64,000 nt of DNA from positions 3,847,971 to 3,911,970 of the forward strand of contig OZ024789.1 in NCBI GenBank assembly GCA_964017065.1, read 5' to 3'. Made by a program: the position numbers and the translations under genes. Position 1 is the stretch's first letter. Each line of letters starts with the position of its first letter. Source of the DNA: Haliclona indistincta (lineage: Eukaryota > Porifera > Demospongiae > Haplosclerida > Chalinidae). The notes under the pieces are model-generated. The model saw only the letters and a program-made list of their open reading frames with translations. It had not been told where the DNA came from and ran no database searches. Shown one piece after another: positions 9,990-20,648 of this stretch.

Positions 9990-12878
9990 ATGGAGTCTTT
10001 CGTTCAAAAAGTGAGTCTGGCTTGTTAATTGTACTAACTCTTTGCATATCGGAGACAGCCACATGTGCATTTAGCATTCAATCTGATTCTCACGAATTTT
10101 GCAATTCACGCGTTAGAGCCGGCTAGACGTATACGTGGGAAGAGGCTAGACATGATCACGTTACACATGGTTAGGCAAGCAAAGGGGTACGATGAAAAGT
10201 ATGGGTGGGGTCTAACACTGAACGCTGCTACTGCACGTCAGCTATAGCTGTCCCGTCTGTCCGGCGTGTGATAGCCTCACCTCGCTTCACTTGGTCATCG
10301 AAGCCATAATTATTAGCATAACTGTGGTCCCGACTGGTGTGTTTAGCGGTGAGACAATTTATGCAAGCTTCATTCTTCAAGGGCTCTTGTTTTGCAGTAG
10401 ACTTGTTCCCAGGGATCTCACACCACGTGACAGTAATATTGTACTCGCTCAGACTCGTGTTTAAAAAGTAGTATCATAATGTACTCGGTCTCAAGTCTTG
10501 TTTTCGTATTCCAGGTCTTTGTTTGCGCATTGATTTTGATGTTTTGGAGATCTGGAATTGCTGGGAACACTGTTTGCTATGAGTTCGTTAGCGGCAACCA
10601 TTCCATTCTCTGCCCTAACAACTCCTTTATAAACATGGTCCAGAGTGAGAATGTCTTTATATCGAGGTAAGTATAGAAGTGAACTCAAATTGTTGATCTT
10701 TATTTTGCATTCTTAAGATGGAAGTTCTGCTGCTCTCCGCAGAGCAGTGATATTGTCAGCAGTAGTAGTGGGTGGAGTTTGGATCACAGCGCTTTTCAAC
10801 AACCCTTCGAATTAAGGTGCGCAGACAATCACGTTGTGTCAGGATTGACCACTAACATTTCCTATACATGGCGTGATCGTATATGGTCCCTATACTGCAC
10901 TAAACTAAATTCGAGTCATGCACTCGTGAATTGTACATGGACAACTCATCTCAACTATATTAACGGAGTCTTCAATTTTACTGCGCCAAACACTGTATCT
11001 GTTATCACAGCTATAGAAAGCACGATCGAATTCAGGTAGTGAAATGACTAAAATTTTTAGTGTGTAACTGTATAACCTGAATTATTTCCTATAATAGTTT
11101 ACGTACATGGTACCTCAGGATTTGTTCTATGCAAGGTAAGATCAAATCTTATAAGGAAAGATAGATTTTGTGATGCTTGGTCATGGCATCAAATTTAATC
11201 TACTTTTCAGCTTACTGTGCACCCGGCAGTCGTGTGCCCAGCCCTGATGGTGGAGTTGTTTCAGAGAACAACTCCTCCCTCCACATTGCCTGTCCGGGTG
11301 GAACATACATCGACGGACCAGCTGATATCCACTGCAGTGACCTTGCTAATGCAAGTGTCAGTAAATGTGAAAGTATGTAAAACTGTAGCTAAGTGCAAAT
11401 TTGAACTTTTCTTCTTAGGATGCAAGGAAATCGATTACTGTGAAACTACAACCTGTGACTCAGCACTATTCTCTATTTGTTTAAAATGTGCTGAGTTTCA
11501 CCCTGTTTGGAATATACCTGTTGTAGCTAACCGTCGGAAAAGAAAATGCAGAGGTGATGAATATCAATGTATTATCCACAACTTTTTAATGTTTTAGTAT
11601 ATTGCAGTTCCACCAGTTATCAGTTCTAGTTCCAAGAATCAAGAAGTCGCATTTGTCAGAGGACAGGATATAAGACTACCTTGTGTTACCCAAGGTATTC
11701 CCAAACCTAAAATCACATGGACTTTTAATGGAACAGGAGTACATTGGGGCACGACTAGTACTGACAATTCTTTCATTATCAGCAAGGCTAGTCTTGACGT
11801 ACTTCTAAACTCAGATACGAACATTGAAGGAGTTTACACCTGTTTTGCTAGGAATGTTGTCGGTAATGACAGCATTGAGTATGAATTATGTGAGTTAATG
11901 CTTTAAGAGACTATTGTGTAATCTGTTAGTCATTTGTACCCAGATGAAGTTCTTCAGTCAGCAGTATTTCTAAAGACAATTTATAGTTCAGCAGAAGGAG
12001 GAGAAGCAATATTAGTGTGTCCAATTCAAGACTATGAATCGATCAAATGGCTTAACTGTAGTGAGCATCGCAGGGATAATAAGGAACTGAAAACTAACGA
12101 TAAGATTTCCTTCATCAATGGCAGCCAAGTGCTGCGAATATATCCAGCAAGTATCTATCATGCTGGTGTGTATTGCTGTAGAGGATATTATGAAGGATTT
12201 AATAGTCAAGCAATTGTTGTTCTTCAAATTTATGGTAAGTTCATATCTGTAAAAATAATATAGCATTTATAACAAATTTCCCACTTTTTCTATGCATAGC
12301 AAGTTCTATGGAGACGTCTGGTGAGTATTATGTGAGCTGTTTATCTAATCATTTATTTTTTAATAAATCAAGGTTCTGGTTTAATGTCTGCAACTACTCC
12401 GCCAAAAATGATCAATTGGAGACAGAATTACACTATAGCAATTGGTGGTAACATCTCACTACACTGTGAAGCCTCTGGCTATCCACTGCCTATCGTATAT
12501 TGGAAGTACGGAGACGAAATACTATTGTCTGGTCTAGGCAGAGTTAGTCTAAGTTTTATAAATGCATCAACATCTGCTACCGGCGTGTATACCTGCATAG
12601 CAAATAGTATGTACCTTGATGAAATATCAAGAAGCACCTTTCTTTCTGTAAATCTACCACATGTTCATATGCGCCCTACTACACCCTTCCATGGTATGTT
12701 ATTAAGAGCATAAAATTAATGATGAATCACTCTCCTTCTCTTTCTTCCAGAAAGCACATTCACTCCACCCACTGTATTTTCACCTACAAATTATTCAATA
12801 GCTGTACAATTGTCACACTTACCACTAACATTTTTACTTTTAATATCTGTCATAGTTTCTAAATTTACCTCTTCTTAA
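9990..12878 (+). CDS. Secreted/GPI-anchored dermatopontin-CCP-like-triple-Ig protein, copy A
   Basis: Eleven-exon model, 622 aa: 9990-10010, 10515-10666, 10718-11035, 11098-11135, 11211-11372, 11419-11553, 11608-11889, 11944-12234, 12300-12320, 12373-12693, 12751-12878. Every junction has GT/AG and the phases agree. Domains: signal peptide (1-24); dermatopontin-like domain (about 25-177) with RWKFCC, DRIWSLYC and TWYLRICSM, matching the repeated D-R-x-W-x-(F/Y)-x-C pattern of that family; a CCP/sushi-like four-Cys exon; a Cys-rich exon; three Ig domains, each with two Cys and a GVYTC or GVYCC strand-F motif. The C-terminal hydrophobic tail suggests GPI anchoring. Adhesion or recognition at the cell surface or matrix is inferred. 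An ATG at 10479 is the alternative start, but the exon-1 start (MESFVQK) also rescues copy C. Confidence 0.85.
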
Positions 12879-13067
12879 TATGAGATACGTACAAAATTAT
12901 ACAAAAATAATTAATTAAATAATTTTCTTTCTTTTATTTTTTTTCTTTCACTGTCAAATTTAAATTATACATTCGAAGAACTTCACTTCCTGACAAAAAA
13001 ACTGAAGTTGAGATAATAATTGTTGTGACGATAATATTAAATTTAGTCTTCTAAGAAATAAATCACA

Positions 13068-13502
13068 AGAAATCGATCCATAGTTATTACTAGACATCAG
13101 AAGATGAAAGCTTTCATCATATTGCTCTGCCAGAGTTAGCTCTCGGTCATATATCTCTTCTACTAGATATTGTTCGTTGACAACTTCATCTCTTAGACGA
13201 TATTGATATCGCTTAGCAACACACGCATACACGATCAGAGAACTGAGTATAAGAAACGCCTTTACTGAATGAAAGCTTAACCAAGAGGTGTTAGTGATAG
13301 TGTAGAGTTCTGATGATTCAATGAGAAGATAGTTGATAGCCAGTAGAGCATATACCATATACCGATTAGTAGTCCCTTCAGTCTAAGAGGAGCTTGAGCA
13401 CAGATGAACTCAAGAGCTGTCATAAACACCAGAAGAAAGACAAGCCTTGAAGTAAATTAGTAAATTAGGTATTAGCAACAAGATAAACGGAGTGTTGTTT
13501 TG
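13068..13502 (-). pseudogene. POT transporter 3' fragment (POT1)
   Basis: Minus-strand C-terminal part of a POT gene: it encodes the TNTSWLSFHSVKAFL region, the RLRDEVVNEQYLVEEIY tail motif and SSNNYGSIS. The ancestral stop TGA has become TGT, so the frame runs on to 12960. A TA insertion (GCATATACC versus GCATACC in the intact genes), a one-base loss and an 8-bp gain near 13430-13460 break the frame. At 13502/13503 it joins abruptly to an Ig-gene exon, marking a tandem-duplication breakpoint. Confidence 0.85.
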
Positions 13503-13830
13503 ATTTATAAATGCATCAACATCTGCTACCGGCGTGTATACCTGCATAGCAAATAGTATGTACCATGATGAAATATCAAGAAGCACTTTTCTCTCTGTAT
13601 ATCCATCACATGTTCATATGCGCCCTACTACACCCTTCCATGGTATGTTATTTAGAGCATAAAATTAATGATGAATCACTCTCCTTCTTTTTCTTTCCAG
13701 AAGCTCATTCACTCCACCAACTGTATTTTCGCCTACAAAATATTCAACAGCTGTAAAATTGTCACACTTATCGATAACATTTTTACTTTTAATAGCTTTT
13801 ATAGTGTTTAGTTTTCAACTTCATTAAAAA
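13503..13830 (+). pseudogene. Ig gene 3' fragment (partial exon 10 + exon 11)
   Basis: Starts within the third Ig domain (INASTSATGVYTC region), keeps the exon-10 donor (CATG/GTATGT) and the exon-11 acceptor, and carries a decayed version of the C-terminal hydrophobic tail. It is joined at 13502/13503 to the interior of a POT fragment, so it is the truncated left end of a second duplication copy. It lacks promoter, signal peptide and most domains. Confidence 0.85.
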
Positions 13831-14013
13831 TTAACCAAAAAATTCACATGAGATACAAAATTAAACAGATAATTTTTTCTCTTTCTTTCTTTTTCATTCA
13901 CTGACAAAATTAATTTATGCAATCCAAAAACTTCACTTTCTGACAAATATAAACAGCTTAAGATAATTATTGTTGAGCATTAAGTAAATTTTGGATCTTC
14001 TCAGAAAGGAATC

Positions 14014-15720
14014 TCAAGAAATTGATCCATAGTTATCACTAGACAGCAGAAGATCAACGCTTTCATCATATTGCTCTGCCAGAGTTAGCTCTCTGTCATA
14101 TATCTCTTCTACTAGATATTGTTCGTTGACAACTTCATCTCTTAGACGATATTGATATCGCCTAGCAAAACACACATACACGATCAGAGAACAGAGTATA
14201 AGAAACGCCTTTACTGAATGTAAGCTTAACCAAGAGGTGTTAGTGATAGTGTAGAGTTCTGATGATTCAATGAGAAGATAGTTGATAGCCAGTAGAGCAT
14301 ACCATATACCGATTAGTAGTCCCTTCAGTCTAAGAGGAGCTTGAGCACAGATGAACTCAAGAGCTGTCATAAACACCAGAAGAAAGGACAAGCCTTGAAG
14401 TAAATTAGGTATTAGCAACAAGATAAATGGAGTGTCGTTTTGATCACAATAGAACATATTATCAGTAGCATTAGATATAGTAGTGCAAGTGTTGTCAATG
14501 TCAAGCTCGATGGCCAAAAAGTAACAAGAGTCACGAATATTTTTGTCAAAATGTTTGCATTCCTTTCCTCTAGTCATTGTAACTTGTATTATGATTTCAA
14601 CAACACTTTTAAGGAAGCAACATAAAAGTCCCAGACCCATTCTCTTCAACATGTTTGGAAAGATGCCTTTGTACCAGTGTTTGATCAATTGATGCAATGG
14701 AACTCCAAGTAATACAGTAAAAAAAGTGAGTAGCATTGGATCACCTAGAATAACTAATGCCATCTTAGATGGACATTGTTCTCTCATTAACTGACTAACA
14801 ATTGAATAGCCATGAGCAGACAAGTGGAATCCTACAAGAGTCAAAAGAAGTAGAACAATGCTGAAAAATGTCTTTGTGTCCTCCACCTCCTCTGTGGTGA
14901 ACGGTCCTCCATATTTTCTCTTCCCAAGGTCAATACGAGGTGGAATGTCCTCCTCCCAGTAGGTGAATGCACTACGATGCTCAGGGACCTTGTGCTTCCA
15001 TGTATACCTCAATACTCTGTAAATTAGTTTAAGAGGATGCTCACCAGTTCGATCAATGTTGAAGTGCTTCCTAGAGCCAATCAGTAGAAAAAGACCAACA
15101 CATGCACACACCAGCTGTATACCAACCATTATCGTGAAGAATGTAAATGTAATGGTAAAGTAGGAAGGATGTAAGTCATTGTAAAGGTCTGTAGCATTTT
15201 GTAAATCCAGTTTAAGAACACATTCACCGTAATGAAATAGAACACCAGTTGAGCAGATTACTGAAAGCAGTTTTCCTACAATACAGCTCCAGTAGTACCA
15301 GTGAATCAAAGTGCTGAGTTCATCTGAAGAGGCTTCCAGCATCTGGTCCATACCAAACTGAATAGCTGTTGATTCAAACAAACCTATTCCAATTAAACCA
15401 ACTGCGACAGAAAAACCTCCAAAGATAAAAAGTTGTCTATCGTCAATGAATTCAAGAAGCAAAGCAGCTACCAGGATCATAAGTAATGTAGCTAATATCA
15501 TTGTGATGAAGGAGTATAGTATGAACTTATACCTGGTAAAGTAGACATCAGCTAGCCATCCAAGCAGAGGGTAGAGAAGATACACTAAAGACTGACTTGC
15601 CAGGAAAGAAAAAGTACCATCTTTGTCAACCGTGTGGTAAAAGCAGATGTCTGATCCAACTATCGTCATGTGCATCAGGCAACAGCATAGAATCACCAGA
15701 CAAGCAGCTTTGGGAAGCAT
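14014..15720 (-). CDS. POT/SLC15-type proton-coupled peptide transporter, intact (POT2)
   Basis: Single-exon 568-aa membrane protein with about 12 hydrophobic segments. Family marks: PLLGWLADVYFTRYKF (51-66) corresponds to the PTR2 G..AD...GRY signature, and QFGMDQ (121-126) followed by WYYWSCIVGK (141-150) corresponds to the Q-F-G-x-D-Q ... F-Y-W...N.G signature. Known POT proteins import di/tripeptides with protons at the plasma membrane or lysosome; the substrate here is unknown. The start MLPKAACLVILCCC is shared by all copies. The C-terminal tail is cytosolic and acidic (RDEVVNEQYLVEEIYDREL), with a YxxΦ-like YLVE motif. It is transcribed divergently from Ig gene B and lies next to the 3' fragment of another Ig copy. 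Confidence 0.85.
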   Translation of the reverse strand: MLPKAACLVILCCCLMHMTIVGSDICFYHTVDKDGTFSFLASQSLVYLLYPLLGWLADVYFTRYKFILYSFITMILATLLMILVAALLLEFIDDRQLFIFGGFSVAVGLIGIGLFESTAIQFGMDQMLEASSDELSTLIHWYYWSCIVGKLLSVICSTGVLFHYGECVLKLDLQNATDLYNDLHPSYFTITFTFFTIMVGIQLVCACVGLFLLIGSRKHFNIDRTGEHPLKLIYRVLRYTWKHKVPEHRSAFTYWEEDIPPRIDLGKRKYGGPFTTEEVEDTKTFFSIVLLLLTLVGFHLSAHGYSIVSQLMREQCPSKMALVILGDPMLLTFFTVLLGVPLHQLIKHWYKGIFPNMLKRMGLGLLCCFLKSVVEIIIQVTMTRGKECKHFDKNIRDSCYFLAIELDIDNTCTTISNATDNMFYCDQNDTPFILLLIPNLLQGLSFLLVFMTALEFICAQAPLRLKGLLIGIWYALLAINYLLIESSELYTITNTSWLSLHSVKAFLILCSLIVYVCFARRYQYRLRDEVVNEQYLVEEIYDRELTLAEQYDESVDLLLSSDNYGSIS

Positions 15721-16214
15721 TTTTGTACAAAAATGACTTCAGACAGATACCTTATGCATCAACTAAAACCAAGATAACTGTGTAAAGCTGTATTCATAGA
15801 CCGATTGATGACATAAGGTCAAGGATCTATTTTCAATATTAGTTGACAAATCTTCAGTAAAAACTAGCTTTGTGTACTTAAAACATTGAAATGACATCTC
15901 GTTCATTACCCAGTAACATAGTTTCAGTACTGGAAGTGTGAAAGTGGGCAACTAAGGCATACTTGTGCATGTGGTTAAACACACTATGACATCACAAATA
16001 GATTATGACGACAGCTCAATTTCTCAGGCATTGATTAAGATGCAATTTTTAATGATCTTAAAAGTATGTTACTTTATACACAGATTTTGTATGCGGGTAT
16101 GCTACGTTCGACACTCTTCTTATTATATATATACTCTTGATTACATTCATATCTACGTTCATGAAGATGTATTCGACTGTGCTGTTTTATTTGTCTCTAT
16201 CTCTATCTCTCCAG

Positions 16215-16377
16215 GACTATGGAAGGGACTGGGAGCAAGGATCTCATGGTTGGTACACTGACAGCAATGCAGTGGTTCATCTACGACTCTGTGAAGGTCT
16301 ACTTCCGGTTGCCCCGCCCACCTCCCCCAGAGATGCCCGAGAGCTTGAAAACAAAACTCGAAGCAAAGAAACAATAG
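16215..16377 (+). pseudogene. Mitochondrial phosphate carrier last-exon relic (copy B)
   Basis: After the acceptor TATCTCTCCAG the exon encodes GLWKGLGARI, then in a shifted frame MVGTLTAMQWFIYDSVKV, FRLPRPPPPEMPESLK and a stop. This is the diagnostic C-terminus of SLC25A3-type phosphate carriers. One base lost at about 16243 causes the shift (ATCTCATGG where ATCATCATGG is expected). No other exon of the gene is in the window, so it is a fossil carried by the duplicated segment. Confidence 0.85.
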
Positions 16378-16930
16378 CTCATAAATGCAGATTTTTTTTA
16401 TCTCAGTCAGCAGTTGTCAGTCAGTATAATTTTGATTGGTACAGAAACTTATTATATGTAAATCCAAAATCAGCAGAGATTGAATGGACTCTTGGTCTTT
16501 GGGAGCTTATAACATTTCTTCAGCGTACCAGATAGATACAATACATCAGTGAGAGAGGTCAGACTAGCATTCAGCTATGAAGAGCGATAATATAGATGCA
16601 AGAATGTGTTCTAACATCCATCTGCAGTACAGCAGCTATGTGTACATGATATACTTATCTCCACTTCCTTGTCCGCCCACCTCCTTCAAGAACAATCGAT
16701 CATTAGCGCTATACTACTTCTAGGACAAGCTAGGACAAGAATTTCCTATGTTTGTTAACACATGCATGAGATATATTAGTTTTGTCAACACCCTTGAGCA
16801 AACAATGAGCTTATCAGTTACGATAGCCTCGTACCCAGACACTAGTCAAGAGAGCCAATGACTAGACTCTATCGCTGACCGCACACTTGATAGGAGTGCG
16901 AATTAAATTATTATCAAAACTCGTGACACC

Positions 16931-16970
16931 ATAAAATATTATAAGGGGTGGGATATTGTAAGGGGTGGAA
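16931..16970 (+). promoter_or_regulatory. Putative core promoter of Ig gene B
   Basis: Same TATA-like run and doubled AAGGGGTGG motif as upstream of copy A, 50-90 bp before the ATG at 17022. Confidence 0.3.
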
Positions 16971-17021
16971 GCAGACATTATTTTCAGCCCTTATTTCGAA
17001 GTCACTTGTTAGTTGTTACCG

Positions 17022-19931
17022 ATGGAGTCTTTCGTTCAAAAAGTGAGTCTGGCTTGTTAATTGTACTAAATCTTTGCATGTCGGAGACAGCTACATGTGC
17101 ATTTAGCATTCAATCTGATACTCACGAATTTTGCAATTCACGGCGGCGTTAGAGCCGGCTAGACGTATACGTGGGAAGAGGCTAGACTTGATCACGTTAC
17201 ACATGGTTAGGCAAGCAAAGGGGTACGATGAAAAGTATGGGTGGGGTCTAACACTGAACGCTGCTACTGCACGTCAGCTATAGCTGTCCCGTCTAGCTGT
17301 CCGGCGTGTGATAGCCTCACCTCGCTTCACTTGGTCATCGAAGCCATAATTATTAGCATAACTGTGGTCCCGACTGGTGTGTTTAGCGGTGAGACAATTT
17401 ATGCAAGCTTCATTCTTCAAGGGCTCTTGTTTTGCAGTAGACTTGTTCCCAGGGATCTCACACGTACCACGTGACAGTAATATTGTACTCGCTCAGACTC
17501 GTGTTTAAAATATAGTATCATAATGTACTCGGTCTCAAGTCTTGTTTTCGTATTCCAGGTCTTTGTTTGCGCATTGATTTTGATGTTTTGGAGATCTGGA
17601 ATTGCTGGGAACACTGTTTGCTATGAGTTCGTTAGCGGCAACCATTCCATTCTCTGCCCTAACAACTCCTTTATAAACATGGTCCAGAGTGAGAATGTCT
17701 TTATATCGAGGTAAGTATAGAAGTGAACTCAAATTGTTGATCTTTATTTTGCATTCTTAAGATGGAAGTTCTGCTGCTCTCCGCAGAGCAATGATATTGT
17801 CAGCAGTAGTAGTGGGTGGAGTTTGGATCACAGCGCTTTTCAACAGCCCTTCGAATTAAGGTGCGCAGACAATCATGTTGTGTCTGGACTGACCACTAAC
17901 ATTTCCTATACATGGCGTGATCGTATATGGTCCCTATACTGCACTAAACTACATTCGAGTTATGCACTCGTGAATTGTACATGGACAACTCATCTCAACT
18001 ATATTAACGGAGTCTTCAATTTTACTGCGCCAAACACTGTATCTGTTATCACAGCTATAGAAAGCACGATCGAATTCAGGTAGTGAAATGACTAAAATTT
18101 TTAGTGTGTAACTGTATAACCTGAATTATTTCCTATAATAGTTTACGTACATGGTACCTCAGGATTTGTTCTATGCAAGGTAAGATCAAATCTTATAAGG
18201 AAAGATAGATTTGGTGATGCTTGGTCATGGCATCAAATTTAATCTACTTTTCAGCTTACTGTGCACCCGGCAGTCGTGTGCCCACCCCTGAAGGAGGAGT
18301 TGTTTCAGAGAACAACTCCTCCCTCCACATTGCCTGTCCGGGTGGAACATACATCGACGGACCAGCTCATATCCACTGCAGTGACCTTGCTAATGCAAGT
18401 GTCAGTAAATGTGAAAGTATGTAAAACTGTAGCTAAGTGCAACTTTGAGCATTTCTTCTTAGGATGCAAGGAAATCAATTACTGCGAAAATACAACCTGT
18501 GACTCAGGTCTATTCTCCATTTGCTTGAAATGTGCTGAGTTTCACCCTGTTTGGAATATCCCTGTTGTAGCTAACCGTCGGAAAAGAAAATGCAGAGGTG
18601 ATGAATATCAATGTATTATCCACAACTTTTTAATGTTTTAGTATATTGCAGTTCCACCAGTTATCAGTTCTAGTTCACAGTATAAAGAAATCGCTTTTGT
18701 CAGAGGACAGGATATAAGACTACCTTGTGTTACCCAAGGTATTCCCAAACCTAAAATCACTTGGACTTTGAATGGAACAGGAGTACCTTGGGGCACGACT
18801 AGTACTGACAATTATTTCATTATCAGTAAAGCTAGTCTTGATGCACTACTAAACTCAGATACGAACATTGAAGGAGTCTATACCTGTTTTGCTAGGAATG
18901 TTGTCGGTAATGACAGCATTGAGTATGAATTATGTGAGTTAATGGTTTAAGAGACTATTGTGTAATCTGTTAGTCATTTGTACCCAGATGAAGTTCTTCA
19001 GTCATCAGTATTTCTTAAGACAATTTATAGTTCAGCAGAAGGAGGAGAAGCAATATTAGTGTGTCCTATTCAAGACTATGAATCGATCGAATGGCTGAAC
19101 TGTAGTGAGCATCGCAGGGATAATAAGGAACTGAAAACTAACGATAAGATTTCCTTCATTAATGGCAGCCAAGTGCTGCGAATATATCCAGCAAGTATCT
19201 ATCATGCTGGTGTGTATTGCTGTAGAGGATATTATGAAGGATTTAGTAGTCAAGCCATTGTCGTTCTTCAAATTTATGGTAAGTTCGTATCTGTAAAATA
19301 ATATAGCATTTATAACAAATTTCCCACTTTTTCTATGCATAGCAAGTTCTATGGAGACATCTGGTGAGAATTATGTGAGCTGTTTATCTAATCATTTATT
19401 TTTCAATAAATCAAGGTTCTGGTTTAATGTCTGTAACTACTCCGCCAAAAATGATCAATTGGAGACAAAATTACACTATAGCCATTGGTGGTAACATCTC
19501 ACTACACTGTGAAGCCTCTGGCTATCCACTGCCTATTGTATATTGGAAGTACGGAGACGAAATACTATTGTCTGGTCTAGGCAGAGTTAGTCTGAGTTTT
19601 ATAAATGCATCAACATCTGCTACCGGCGTGTATACCTGCATAGCAAATAGTATGTACCATGATGAAATATCAAGAAGCACTTTTCTCTCTGTAAATCCAC
19701 CACATGTTCATATGCGCGCTACTACACCCTTCCATGGTATGTTATTAAGAGCATAAAATTAATTATGAATCACTCTCCTTCTCTTTCTATCCAGAAAGCA
19801 CATTCACTCCACCCACTGTATTTTCACCTACAAATTATTCAACAGCTGTAAAATTGTCACACTTATCACTAACATTTTTACTTTTAATAGCTTTCATAGT
19901 TTCTAAATTTTCGTCTTCATTAACCCTTTAA
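17022..19931 (+). CDS. Secreted/GPI-anchored dermatopontin-CCP-like-triple-Ig protein, copy B
   Basis: Same 11-exon structure as copy A, 625 aa: 17022-17042, 17559-17710, 17762-18079, 18142-18179, 18255-18416, 18463-18597, 18652-18933, 18988-19278, 19343-19363, 19416-19736, 19795-19931. All splice sites and phases are preserved and no internal stop is seen. Domain order is unchanged: signal peptide, dermatopontin-like, CCP-like, Cys-rich, Ig x3, hydrophobic tail. The oddity is the 3' end: the coding sequence runs through the TTAA target (19920-19923) into the first bases of the satellite array, whose CCCTTTAA end supplies the stop. The last residues are SLTL in place of SLTN in copy C. The native 3' UTR is displaced by 22.5 kb, so mRNA 3'-end formation must use array sequence or fail. 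Confidence 0.85.
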
Positions 19932-20514
19932 CCCCTAATGTCGCCTTTTGGCGACATACATACTTCAGACACCATAACTTTATCAAAAAGTGTTAAAATA
20001 TCCCAAAATTAAGCCAAATTGAAGAATACAAATAACCGCAAAAAATTGACCGGTTTTCAGCGCGCCCCCTGCGCTTAACGTTATGGCGACGGCATTTCTA
20101 TGGCTTCAGTGCAAAATTCACAACATTTTAGGAAAAACAAAATGGCTGCCAAGAAAATTGGGACATTTTATGGCTTCAGGGTGCTCGGAAACACATTTTT
20201 GGACATTCTCTATGATCTGGGCTACATTTTGCACTCACCAAAACCACTGCTATTTGTGTGTACTTTTCAGCAGCCAGCCCCAAAGTACTAACTTTGAGCA
20301 AAATTTGACGAGGTCGTTGCACTTTATCGGCTTCACTTTCGAAGTGGGAGGGTCATATTGACCGACTTGAGTGTGGGCAATTGCGGCTACTCACTGGGGT
20401 AAAAGGACGCAAATTTGAGACCAGTAGCTCAAAAGACACAGGAGATATTCACGAGAGAAGTGGTCAGCATTTACGAGGTTAAAATTTCAGCTGGATAATT
20501 TAGTAATTAAAGGG
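19924..20514. mobile_element. piggyBac-type MITE, first unit of the array
   Basis: Begins CCCTTTAACCCC, ends TAATTAAAGGG, and is flanked by TTAA on both sides. The terminal inverted repeats are short (8 perfect bp, weaker to about 16). TTAA specificity and CCC-beginning ends are hallmarks of the piggyBac superfamily; no coding capacity remains. Just inside the left end is the perfect hairpin ATGTCGCC-TTTT-GGCGACAT (19938-19957). Confidence 0.8.
19938..19957. other. Perfect subterminal hairpin, repeated 31 times
   Basis: Eight-bp stem and TTTT loop close to the left element end, present at the same offset in every unit. It may be a transposase-binding or cruciform-forming motif; no function is demonstrated. 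Confidence 0.6.
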
Positions 20515-20518
20515 TTAA

Positions 20519-20648
20519 GCACCTTGAAATCCTTCACCCTCTATTTCTTACAGAAACTGTCTCAAAATGATATTTAGAACACTTAGAGTTCATTTTCAAC
20601 ACTTTTGGAGCATTTCTAGCCAGATTTGCAAATTTTGACGAAAACTCA
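20519..20648. repeat. 130-bp inter-element spacer (first of 30)
   Basis: Sequence between successive elements, bounded by TTAA on both sides, starting GCACCTTGAAATCC and ending GACGAAAACTCA. It has no counterpart at the empty paralogous site near 54280, so it arrived with the elements and is not local DNA. Confidence 0.85.

Larger units (their letters stand above)
15721..17021. other. Divergent intergenic region, POT2 / Ig gene B
   Basis: About 1.3 kb, homologous to 8865-9989. It contains the better-preserved phosphate-carrier exon relic and the conserved putative Ig promoter. Near POT2 a block around TTGACAAATCTTCAGTAAAAA also occurs just upstream of the kinase frame, which locates the kinase/POT chimeric junction. 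Confidence 0.5.

Noticed and set aside
10479..10670. Start of Ig gene A at 10479 (MYSVSSLV...)
   Set aside because: The equivalent stretch in copy C carries an 8-bp deletion and ends in a splice-acceptor-like TATT(C/T)CAG. The upstream 21-bp exon works in all three copies.
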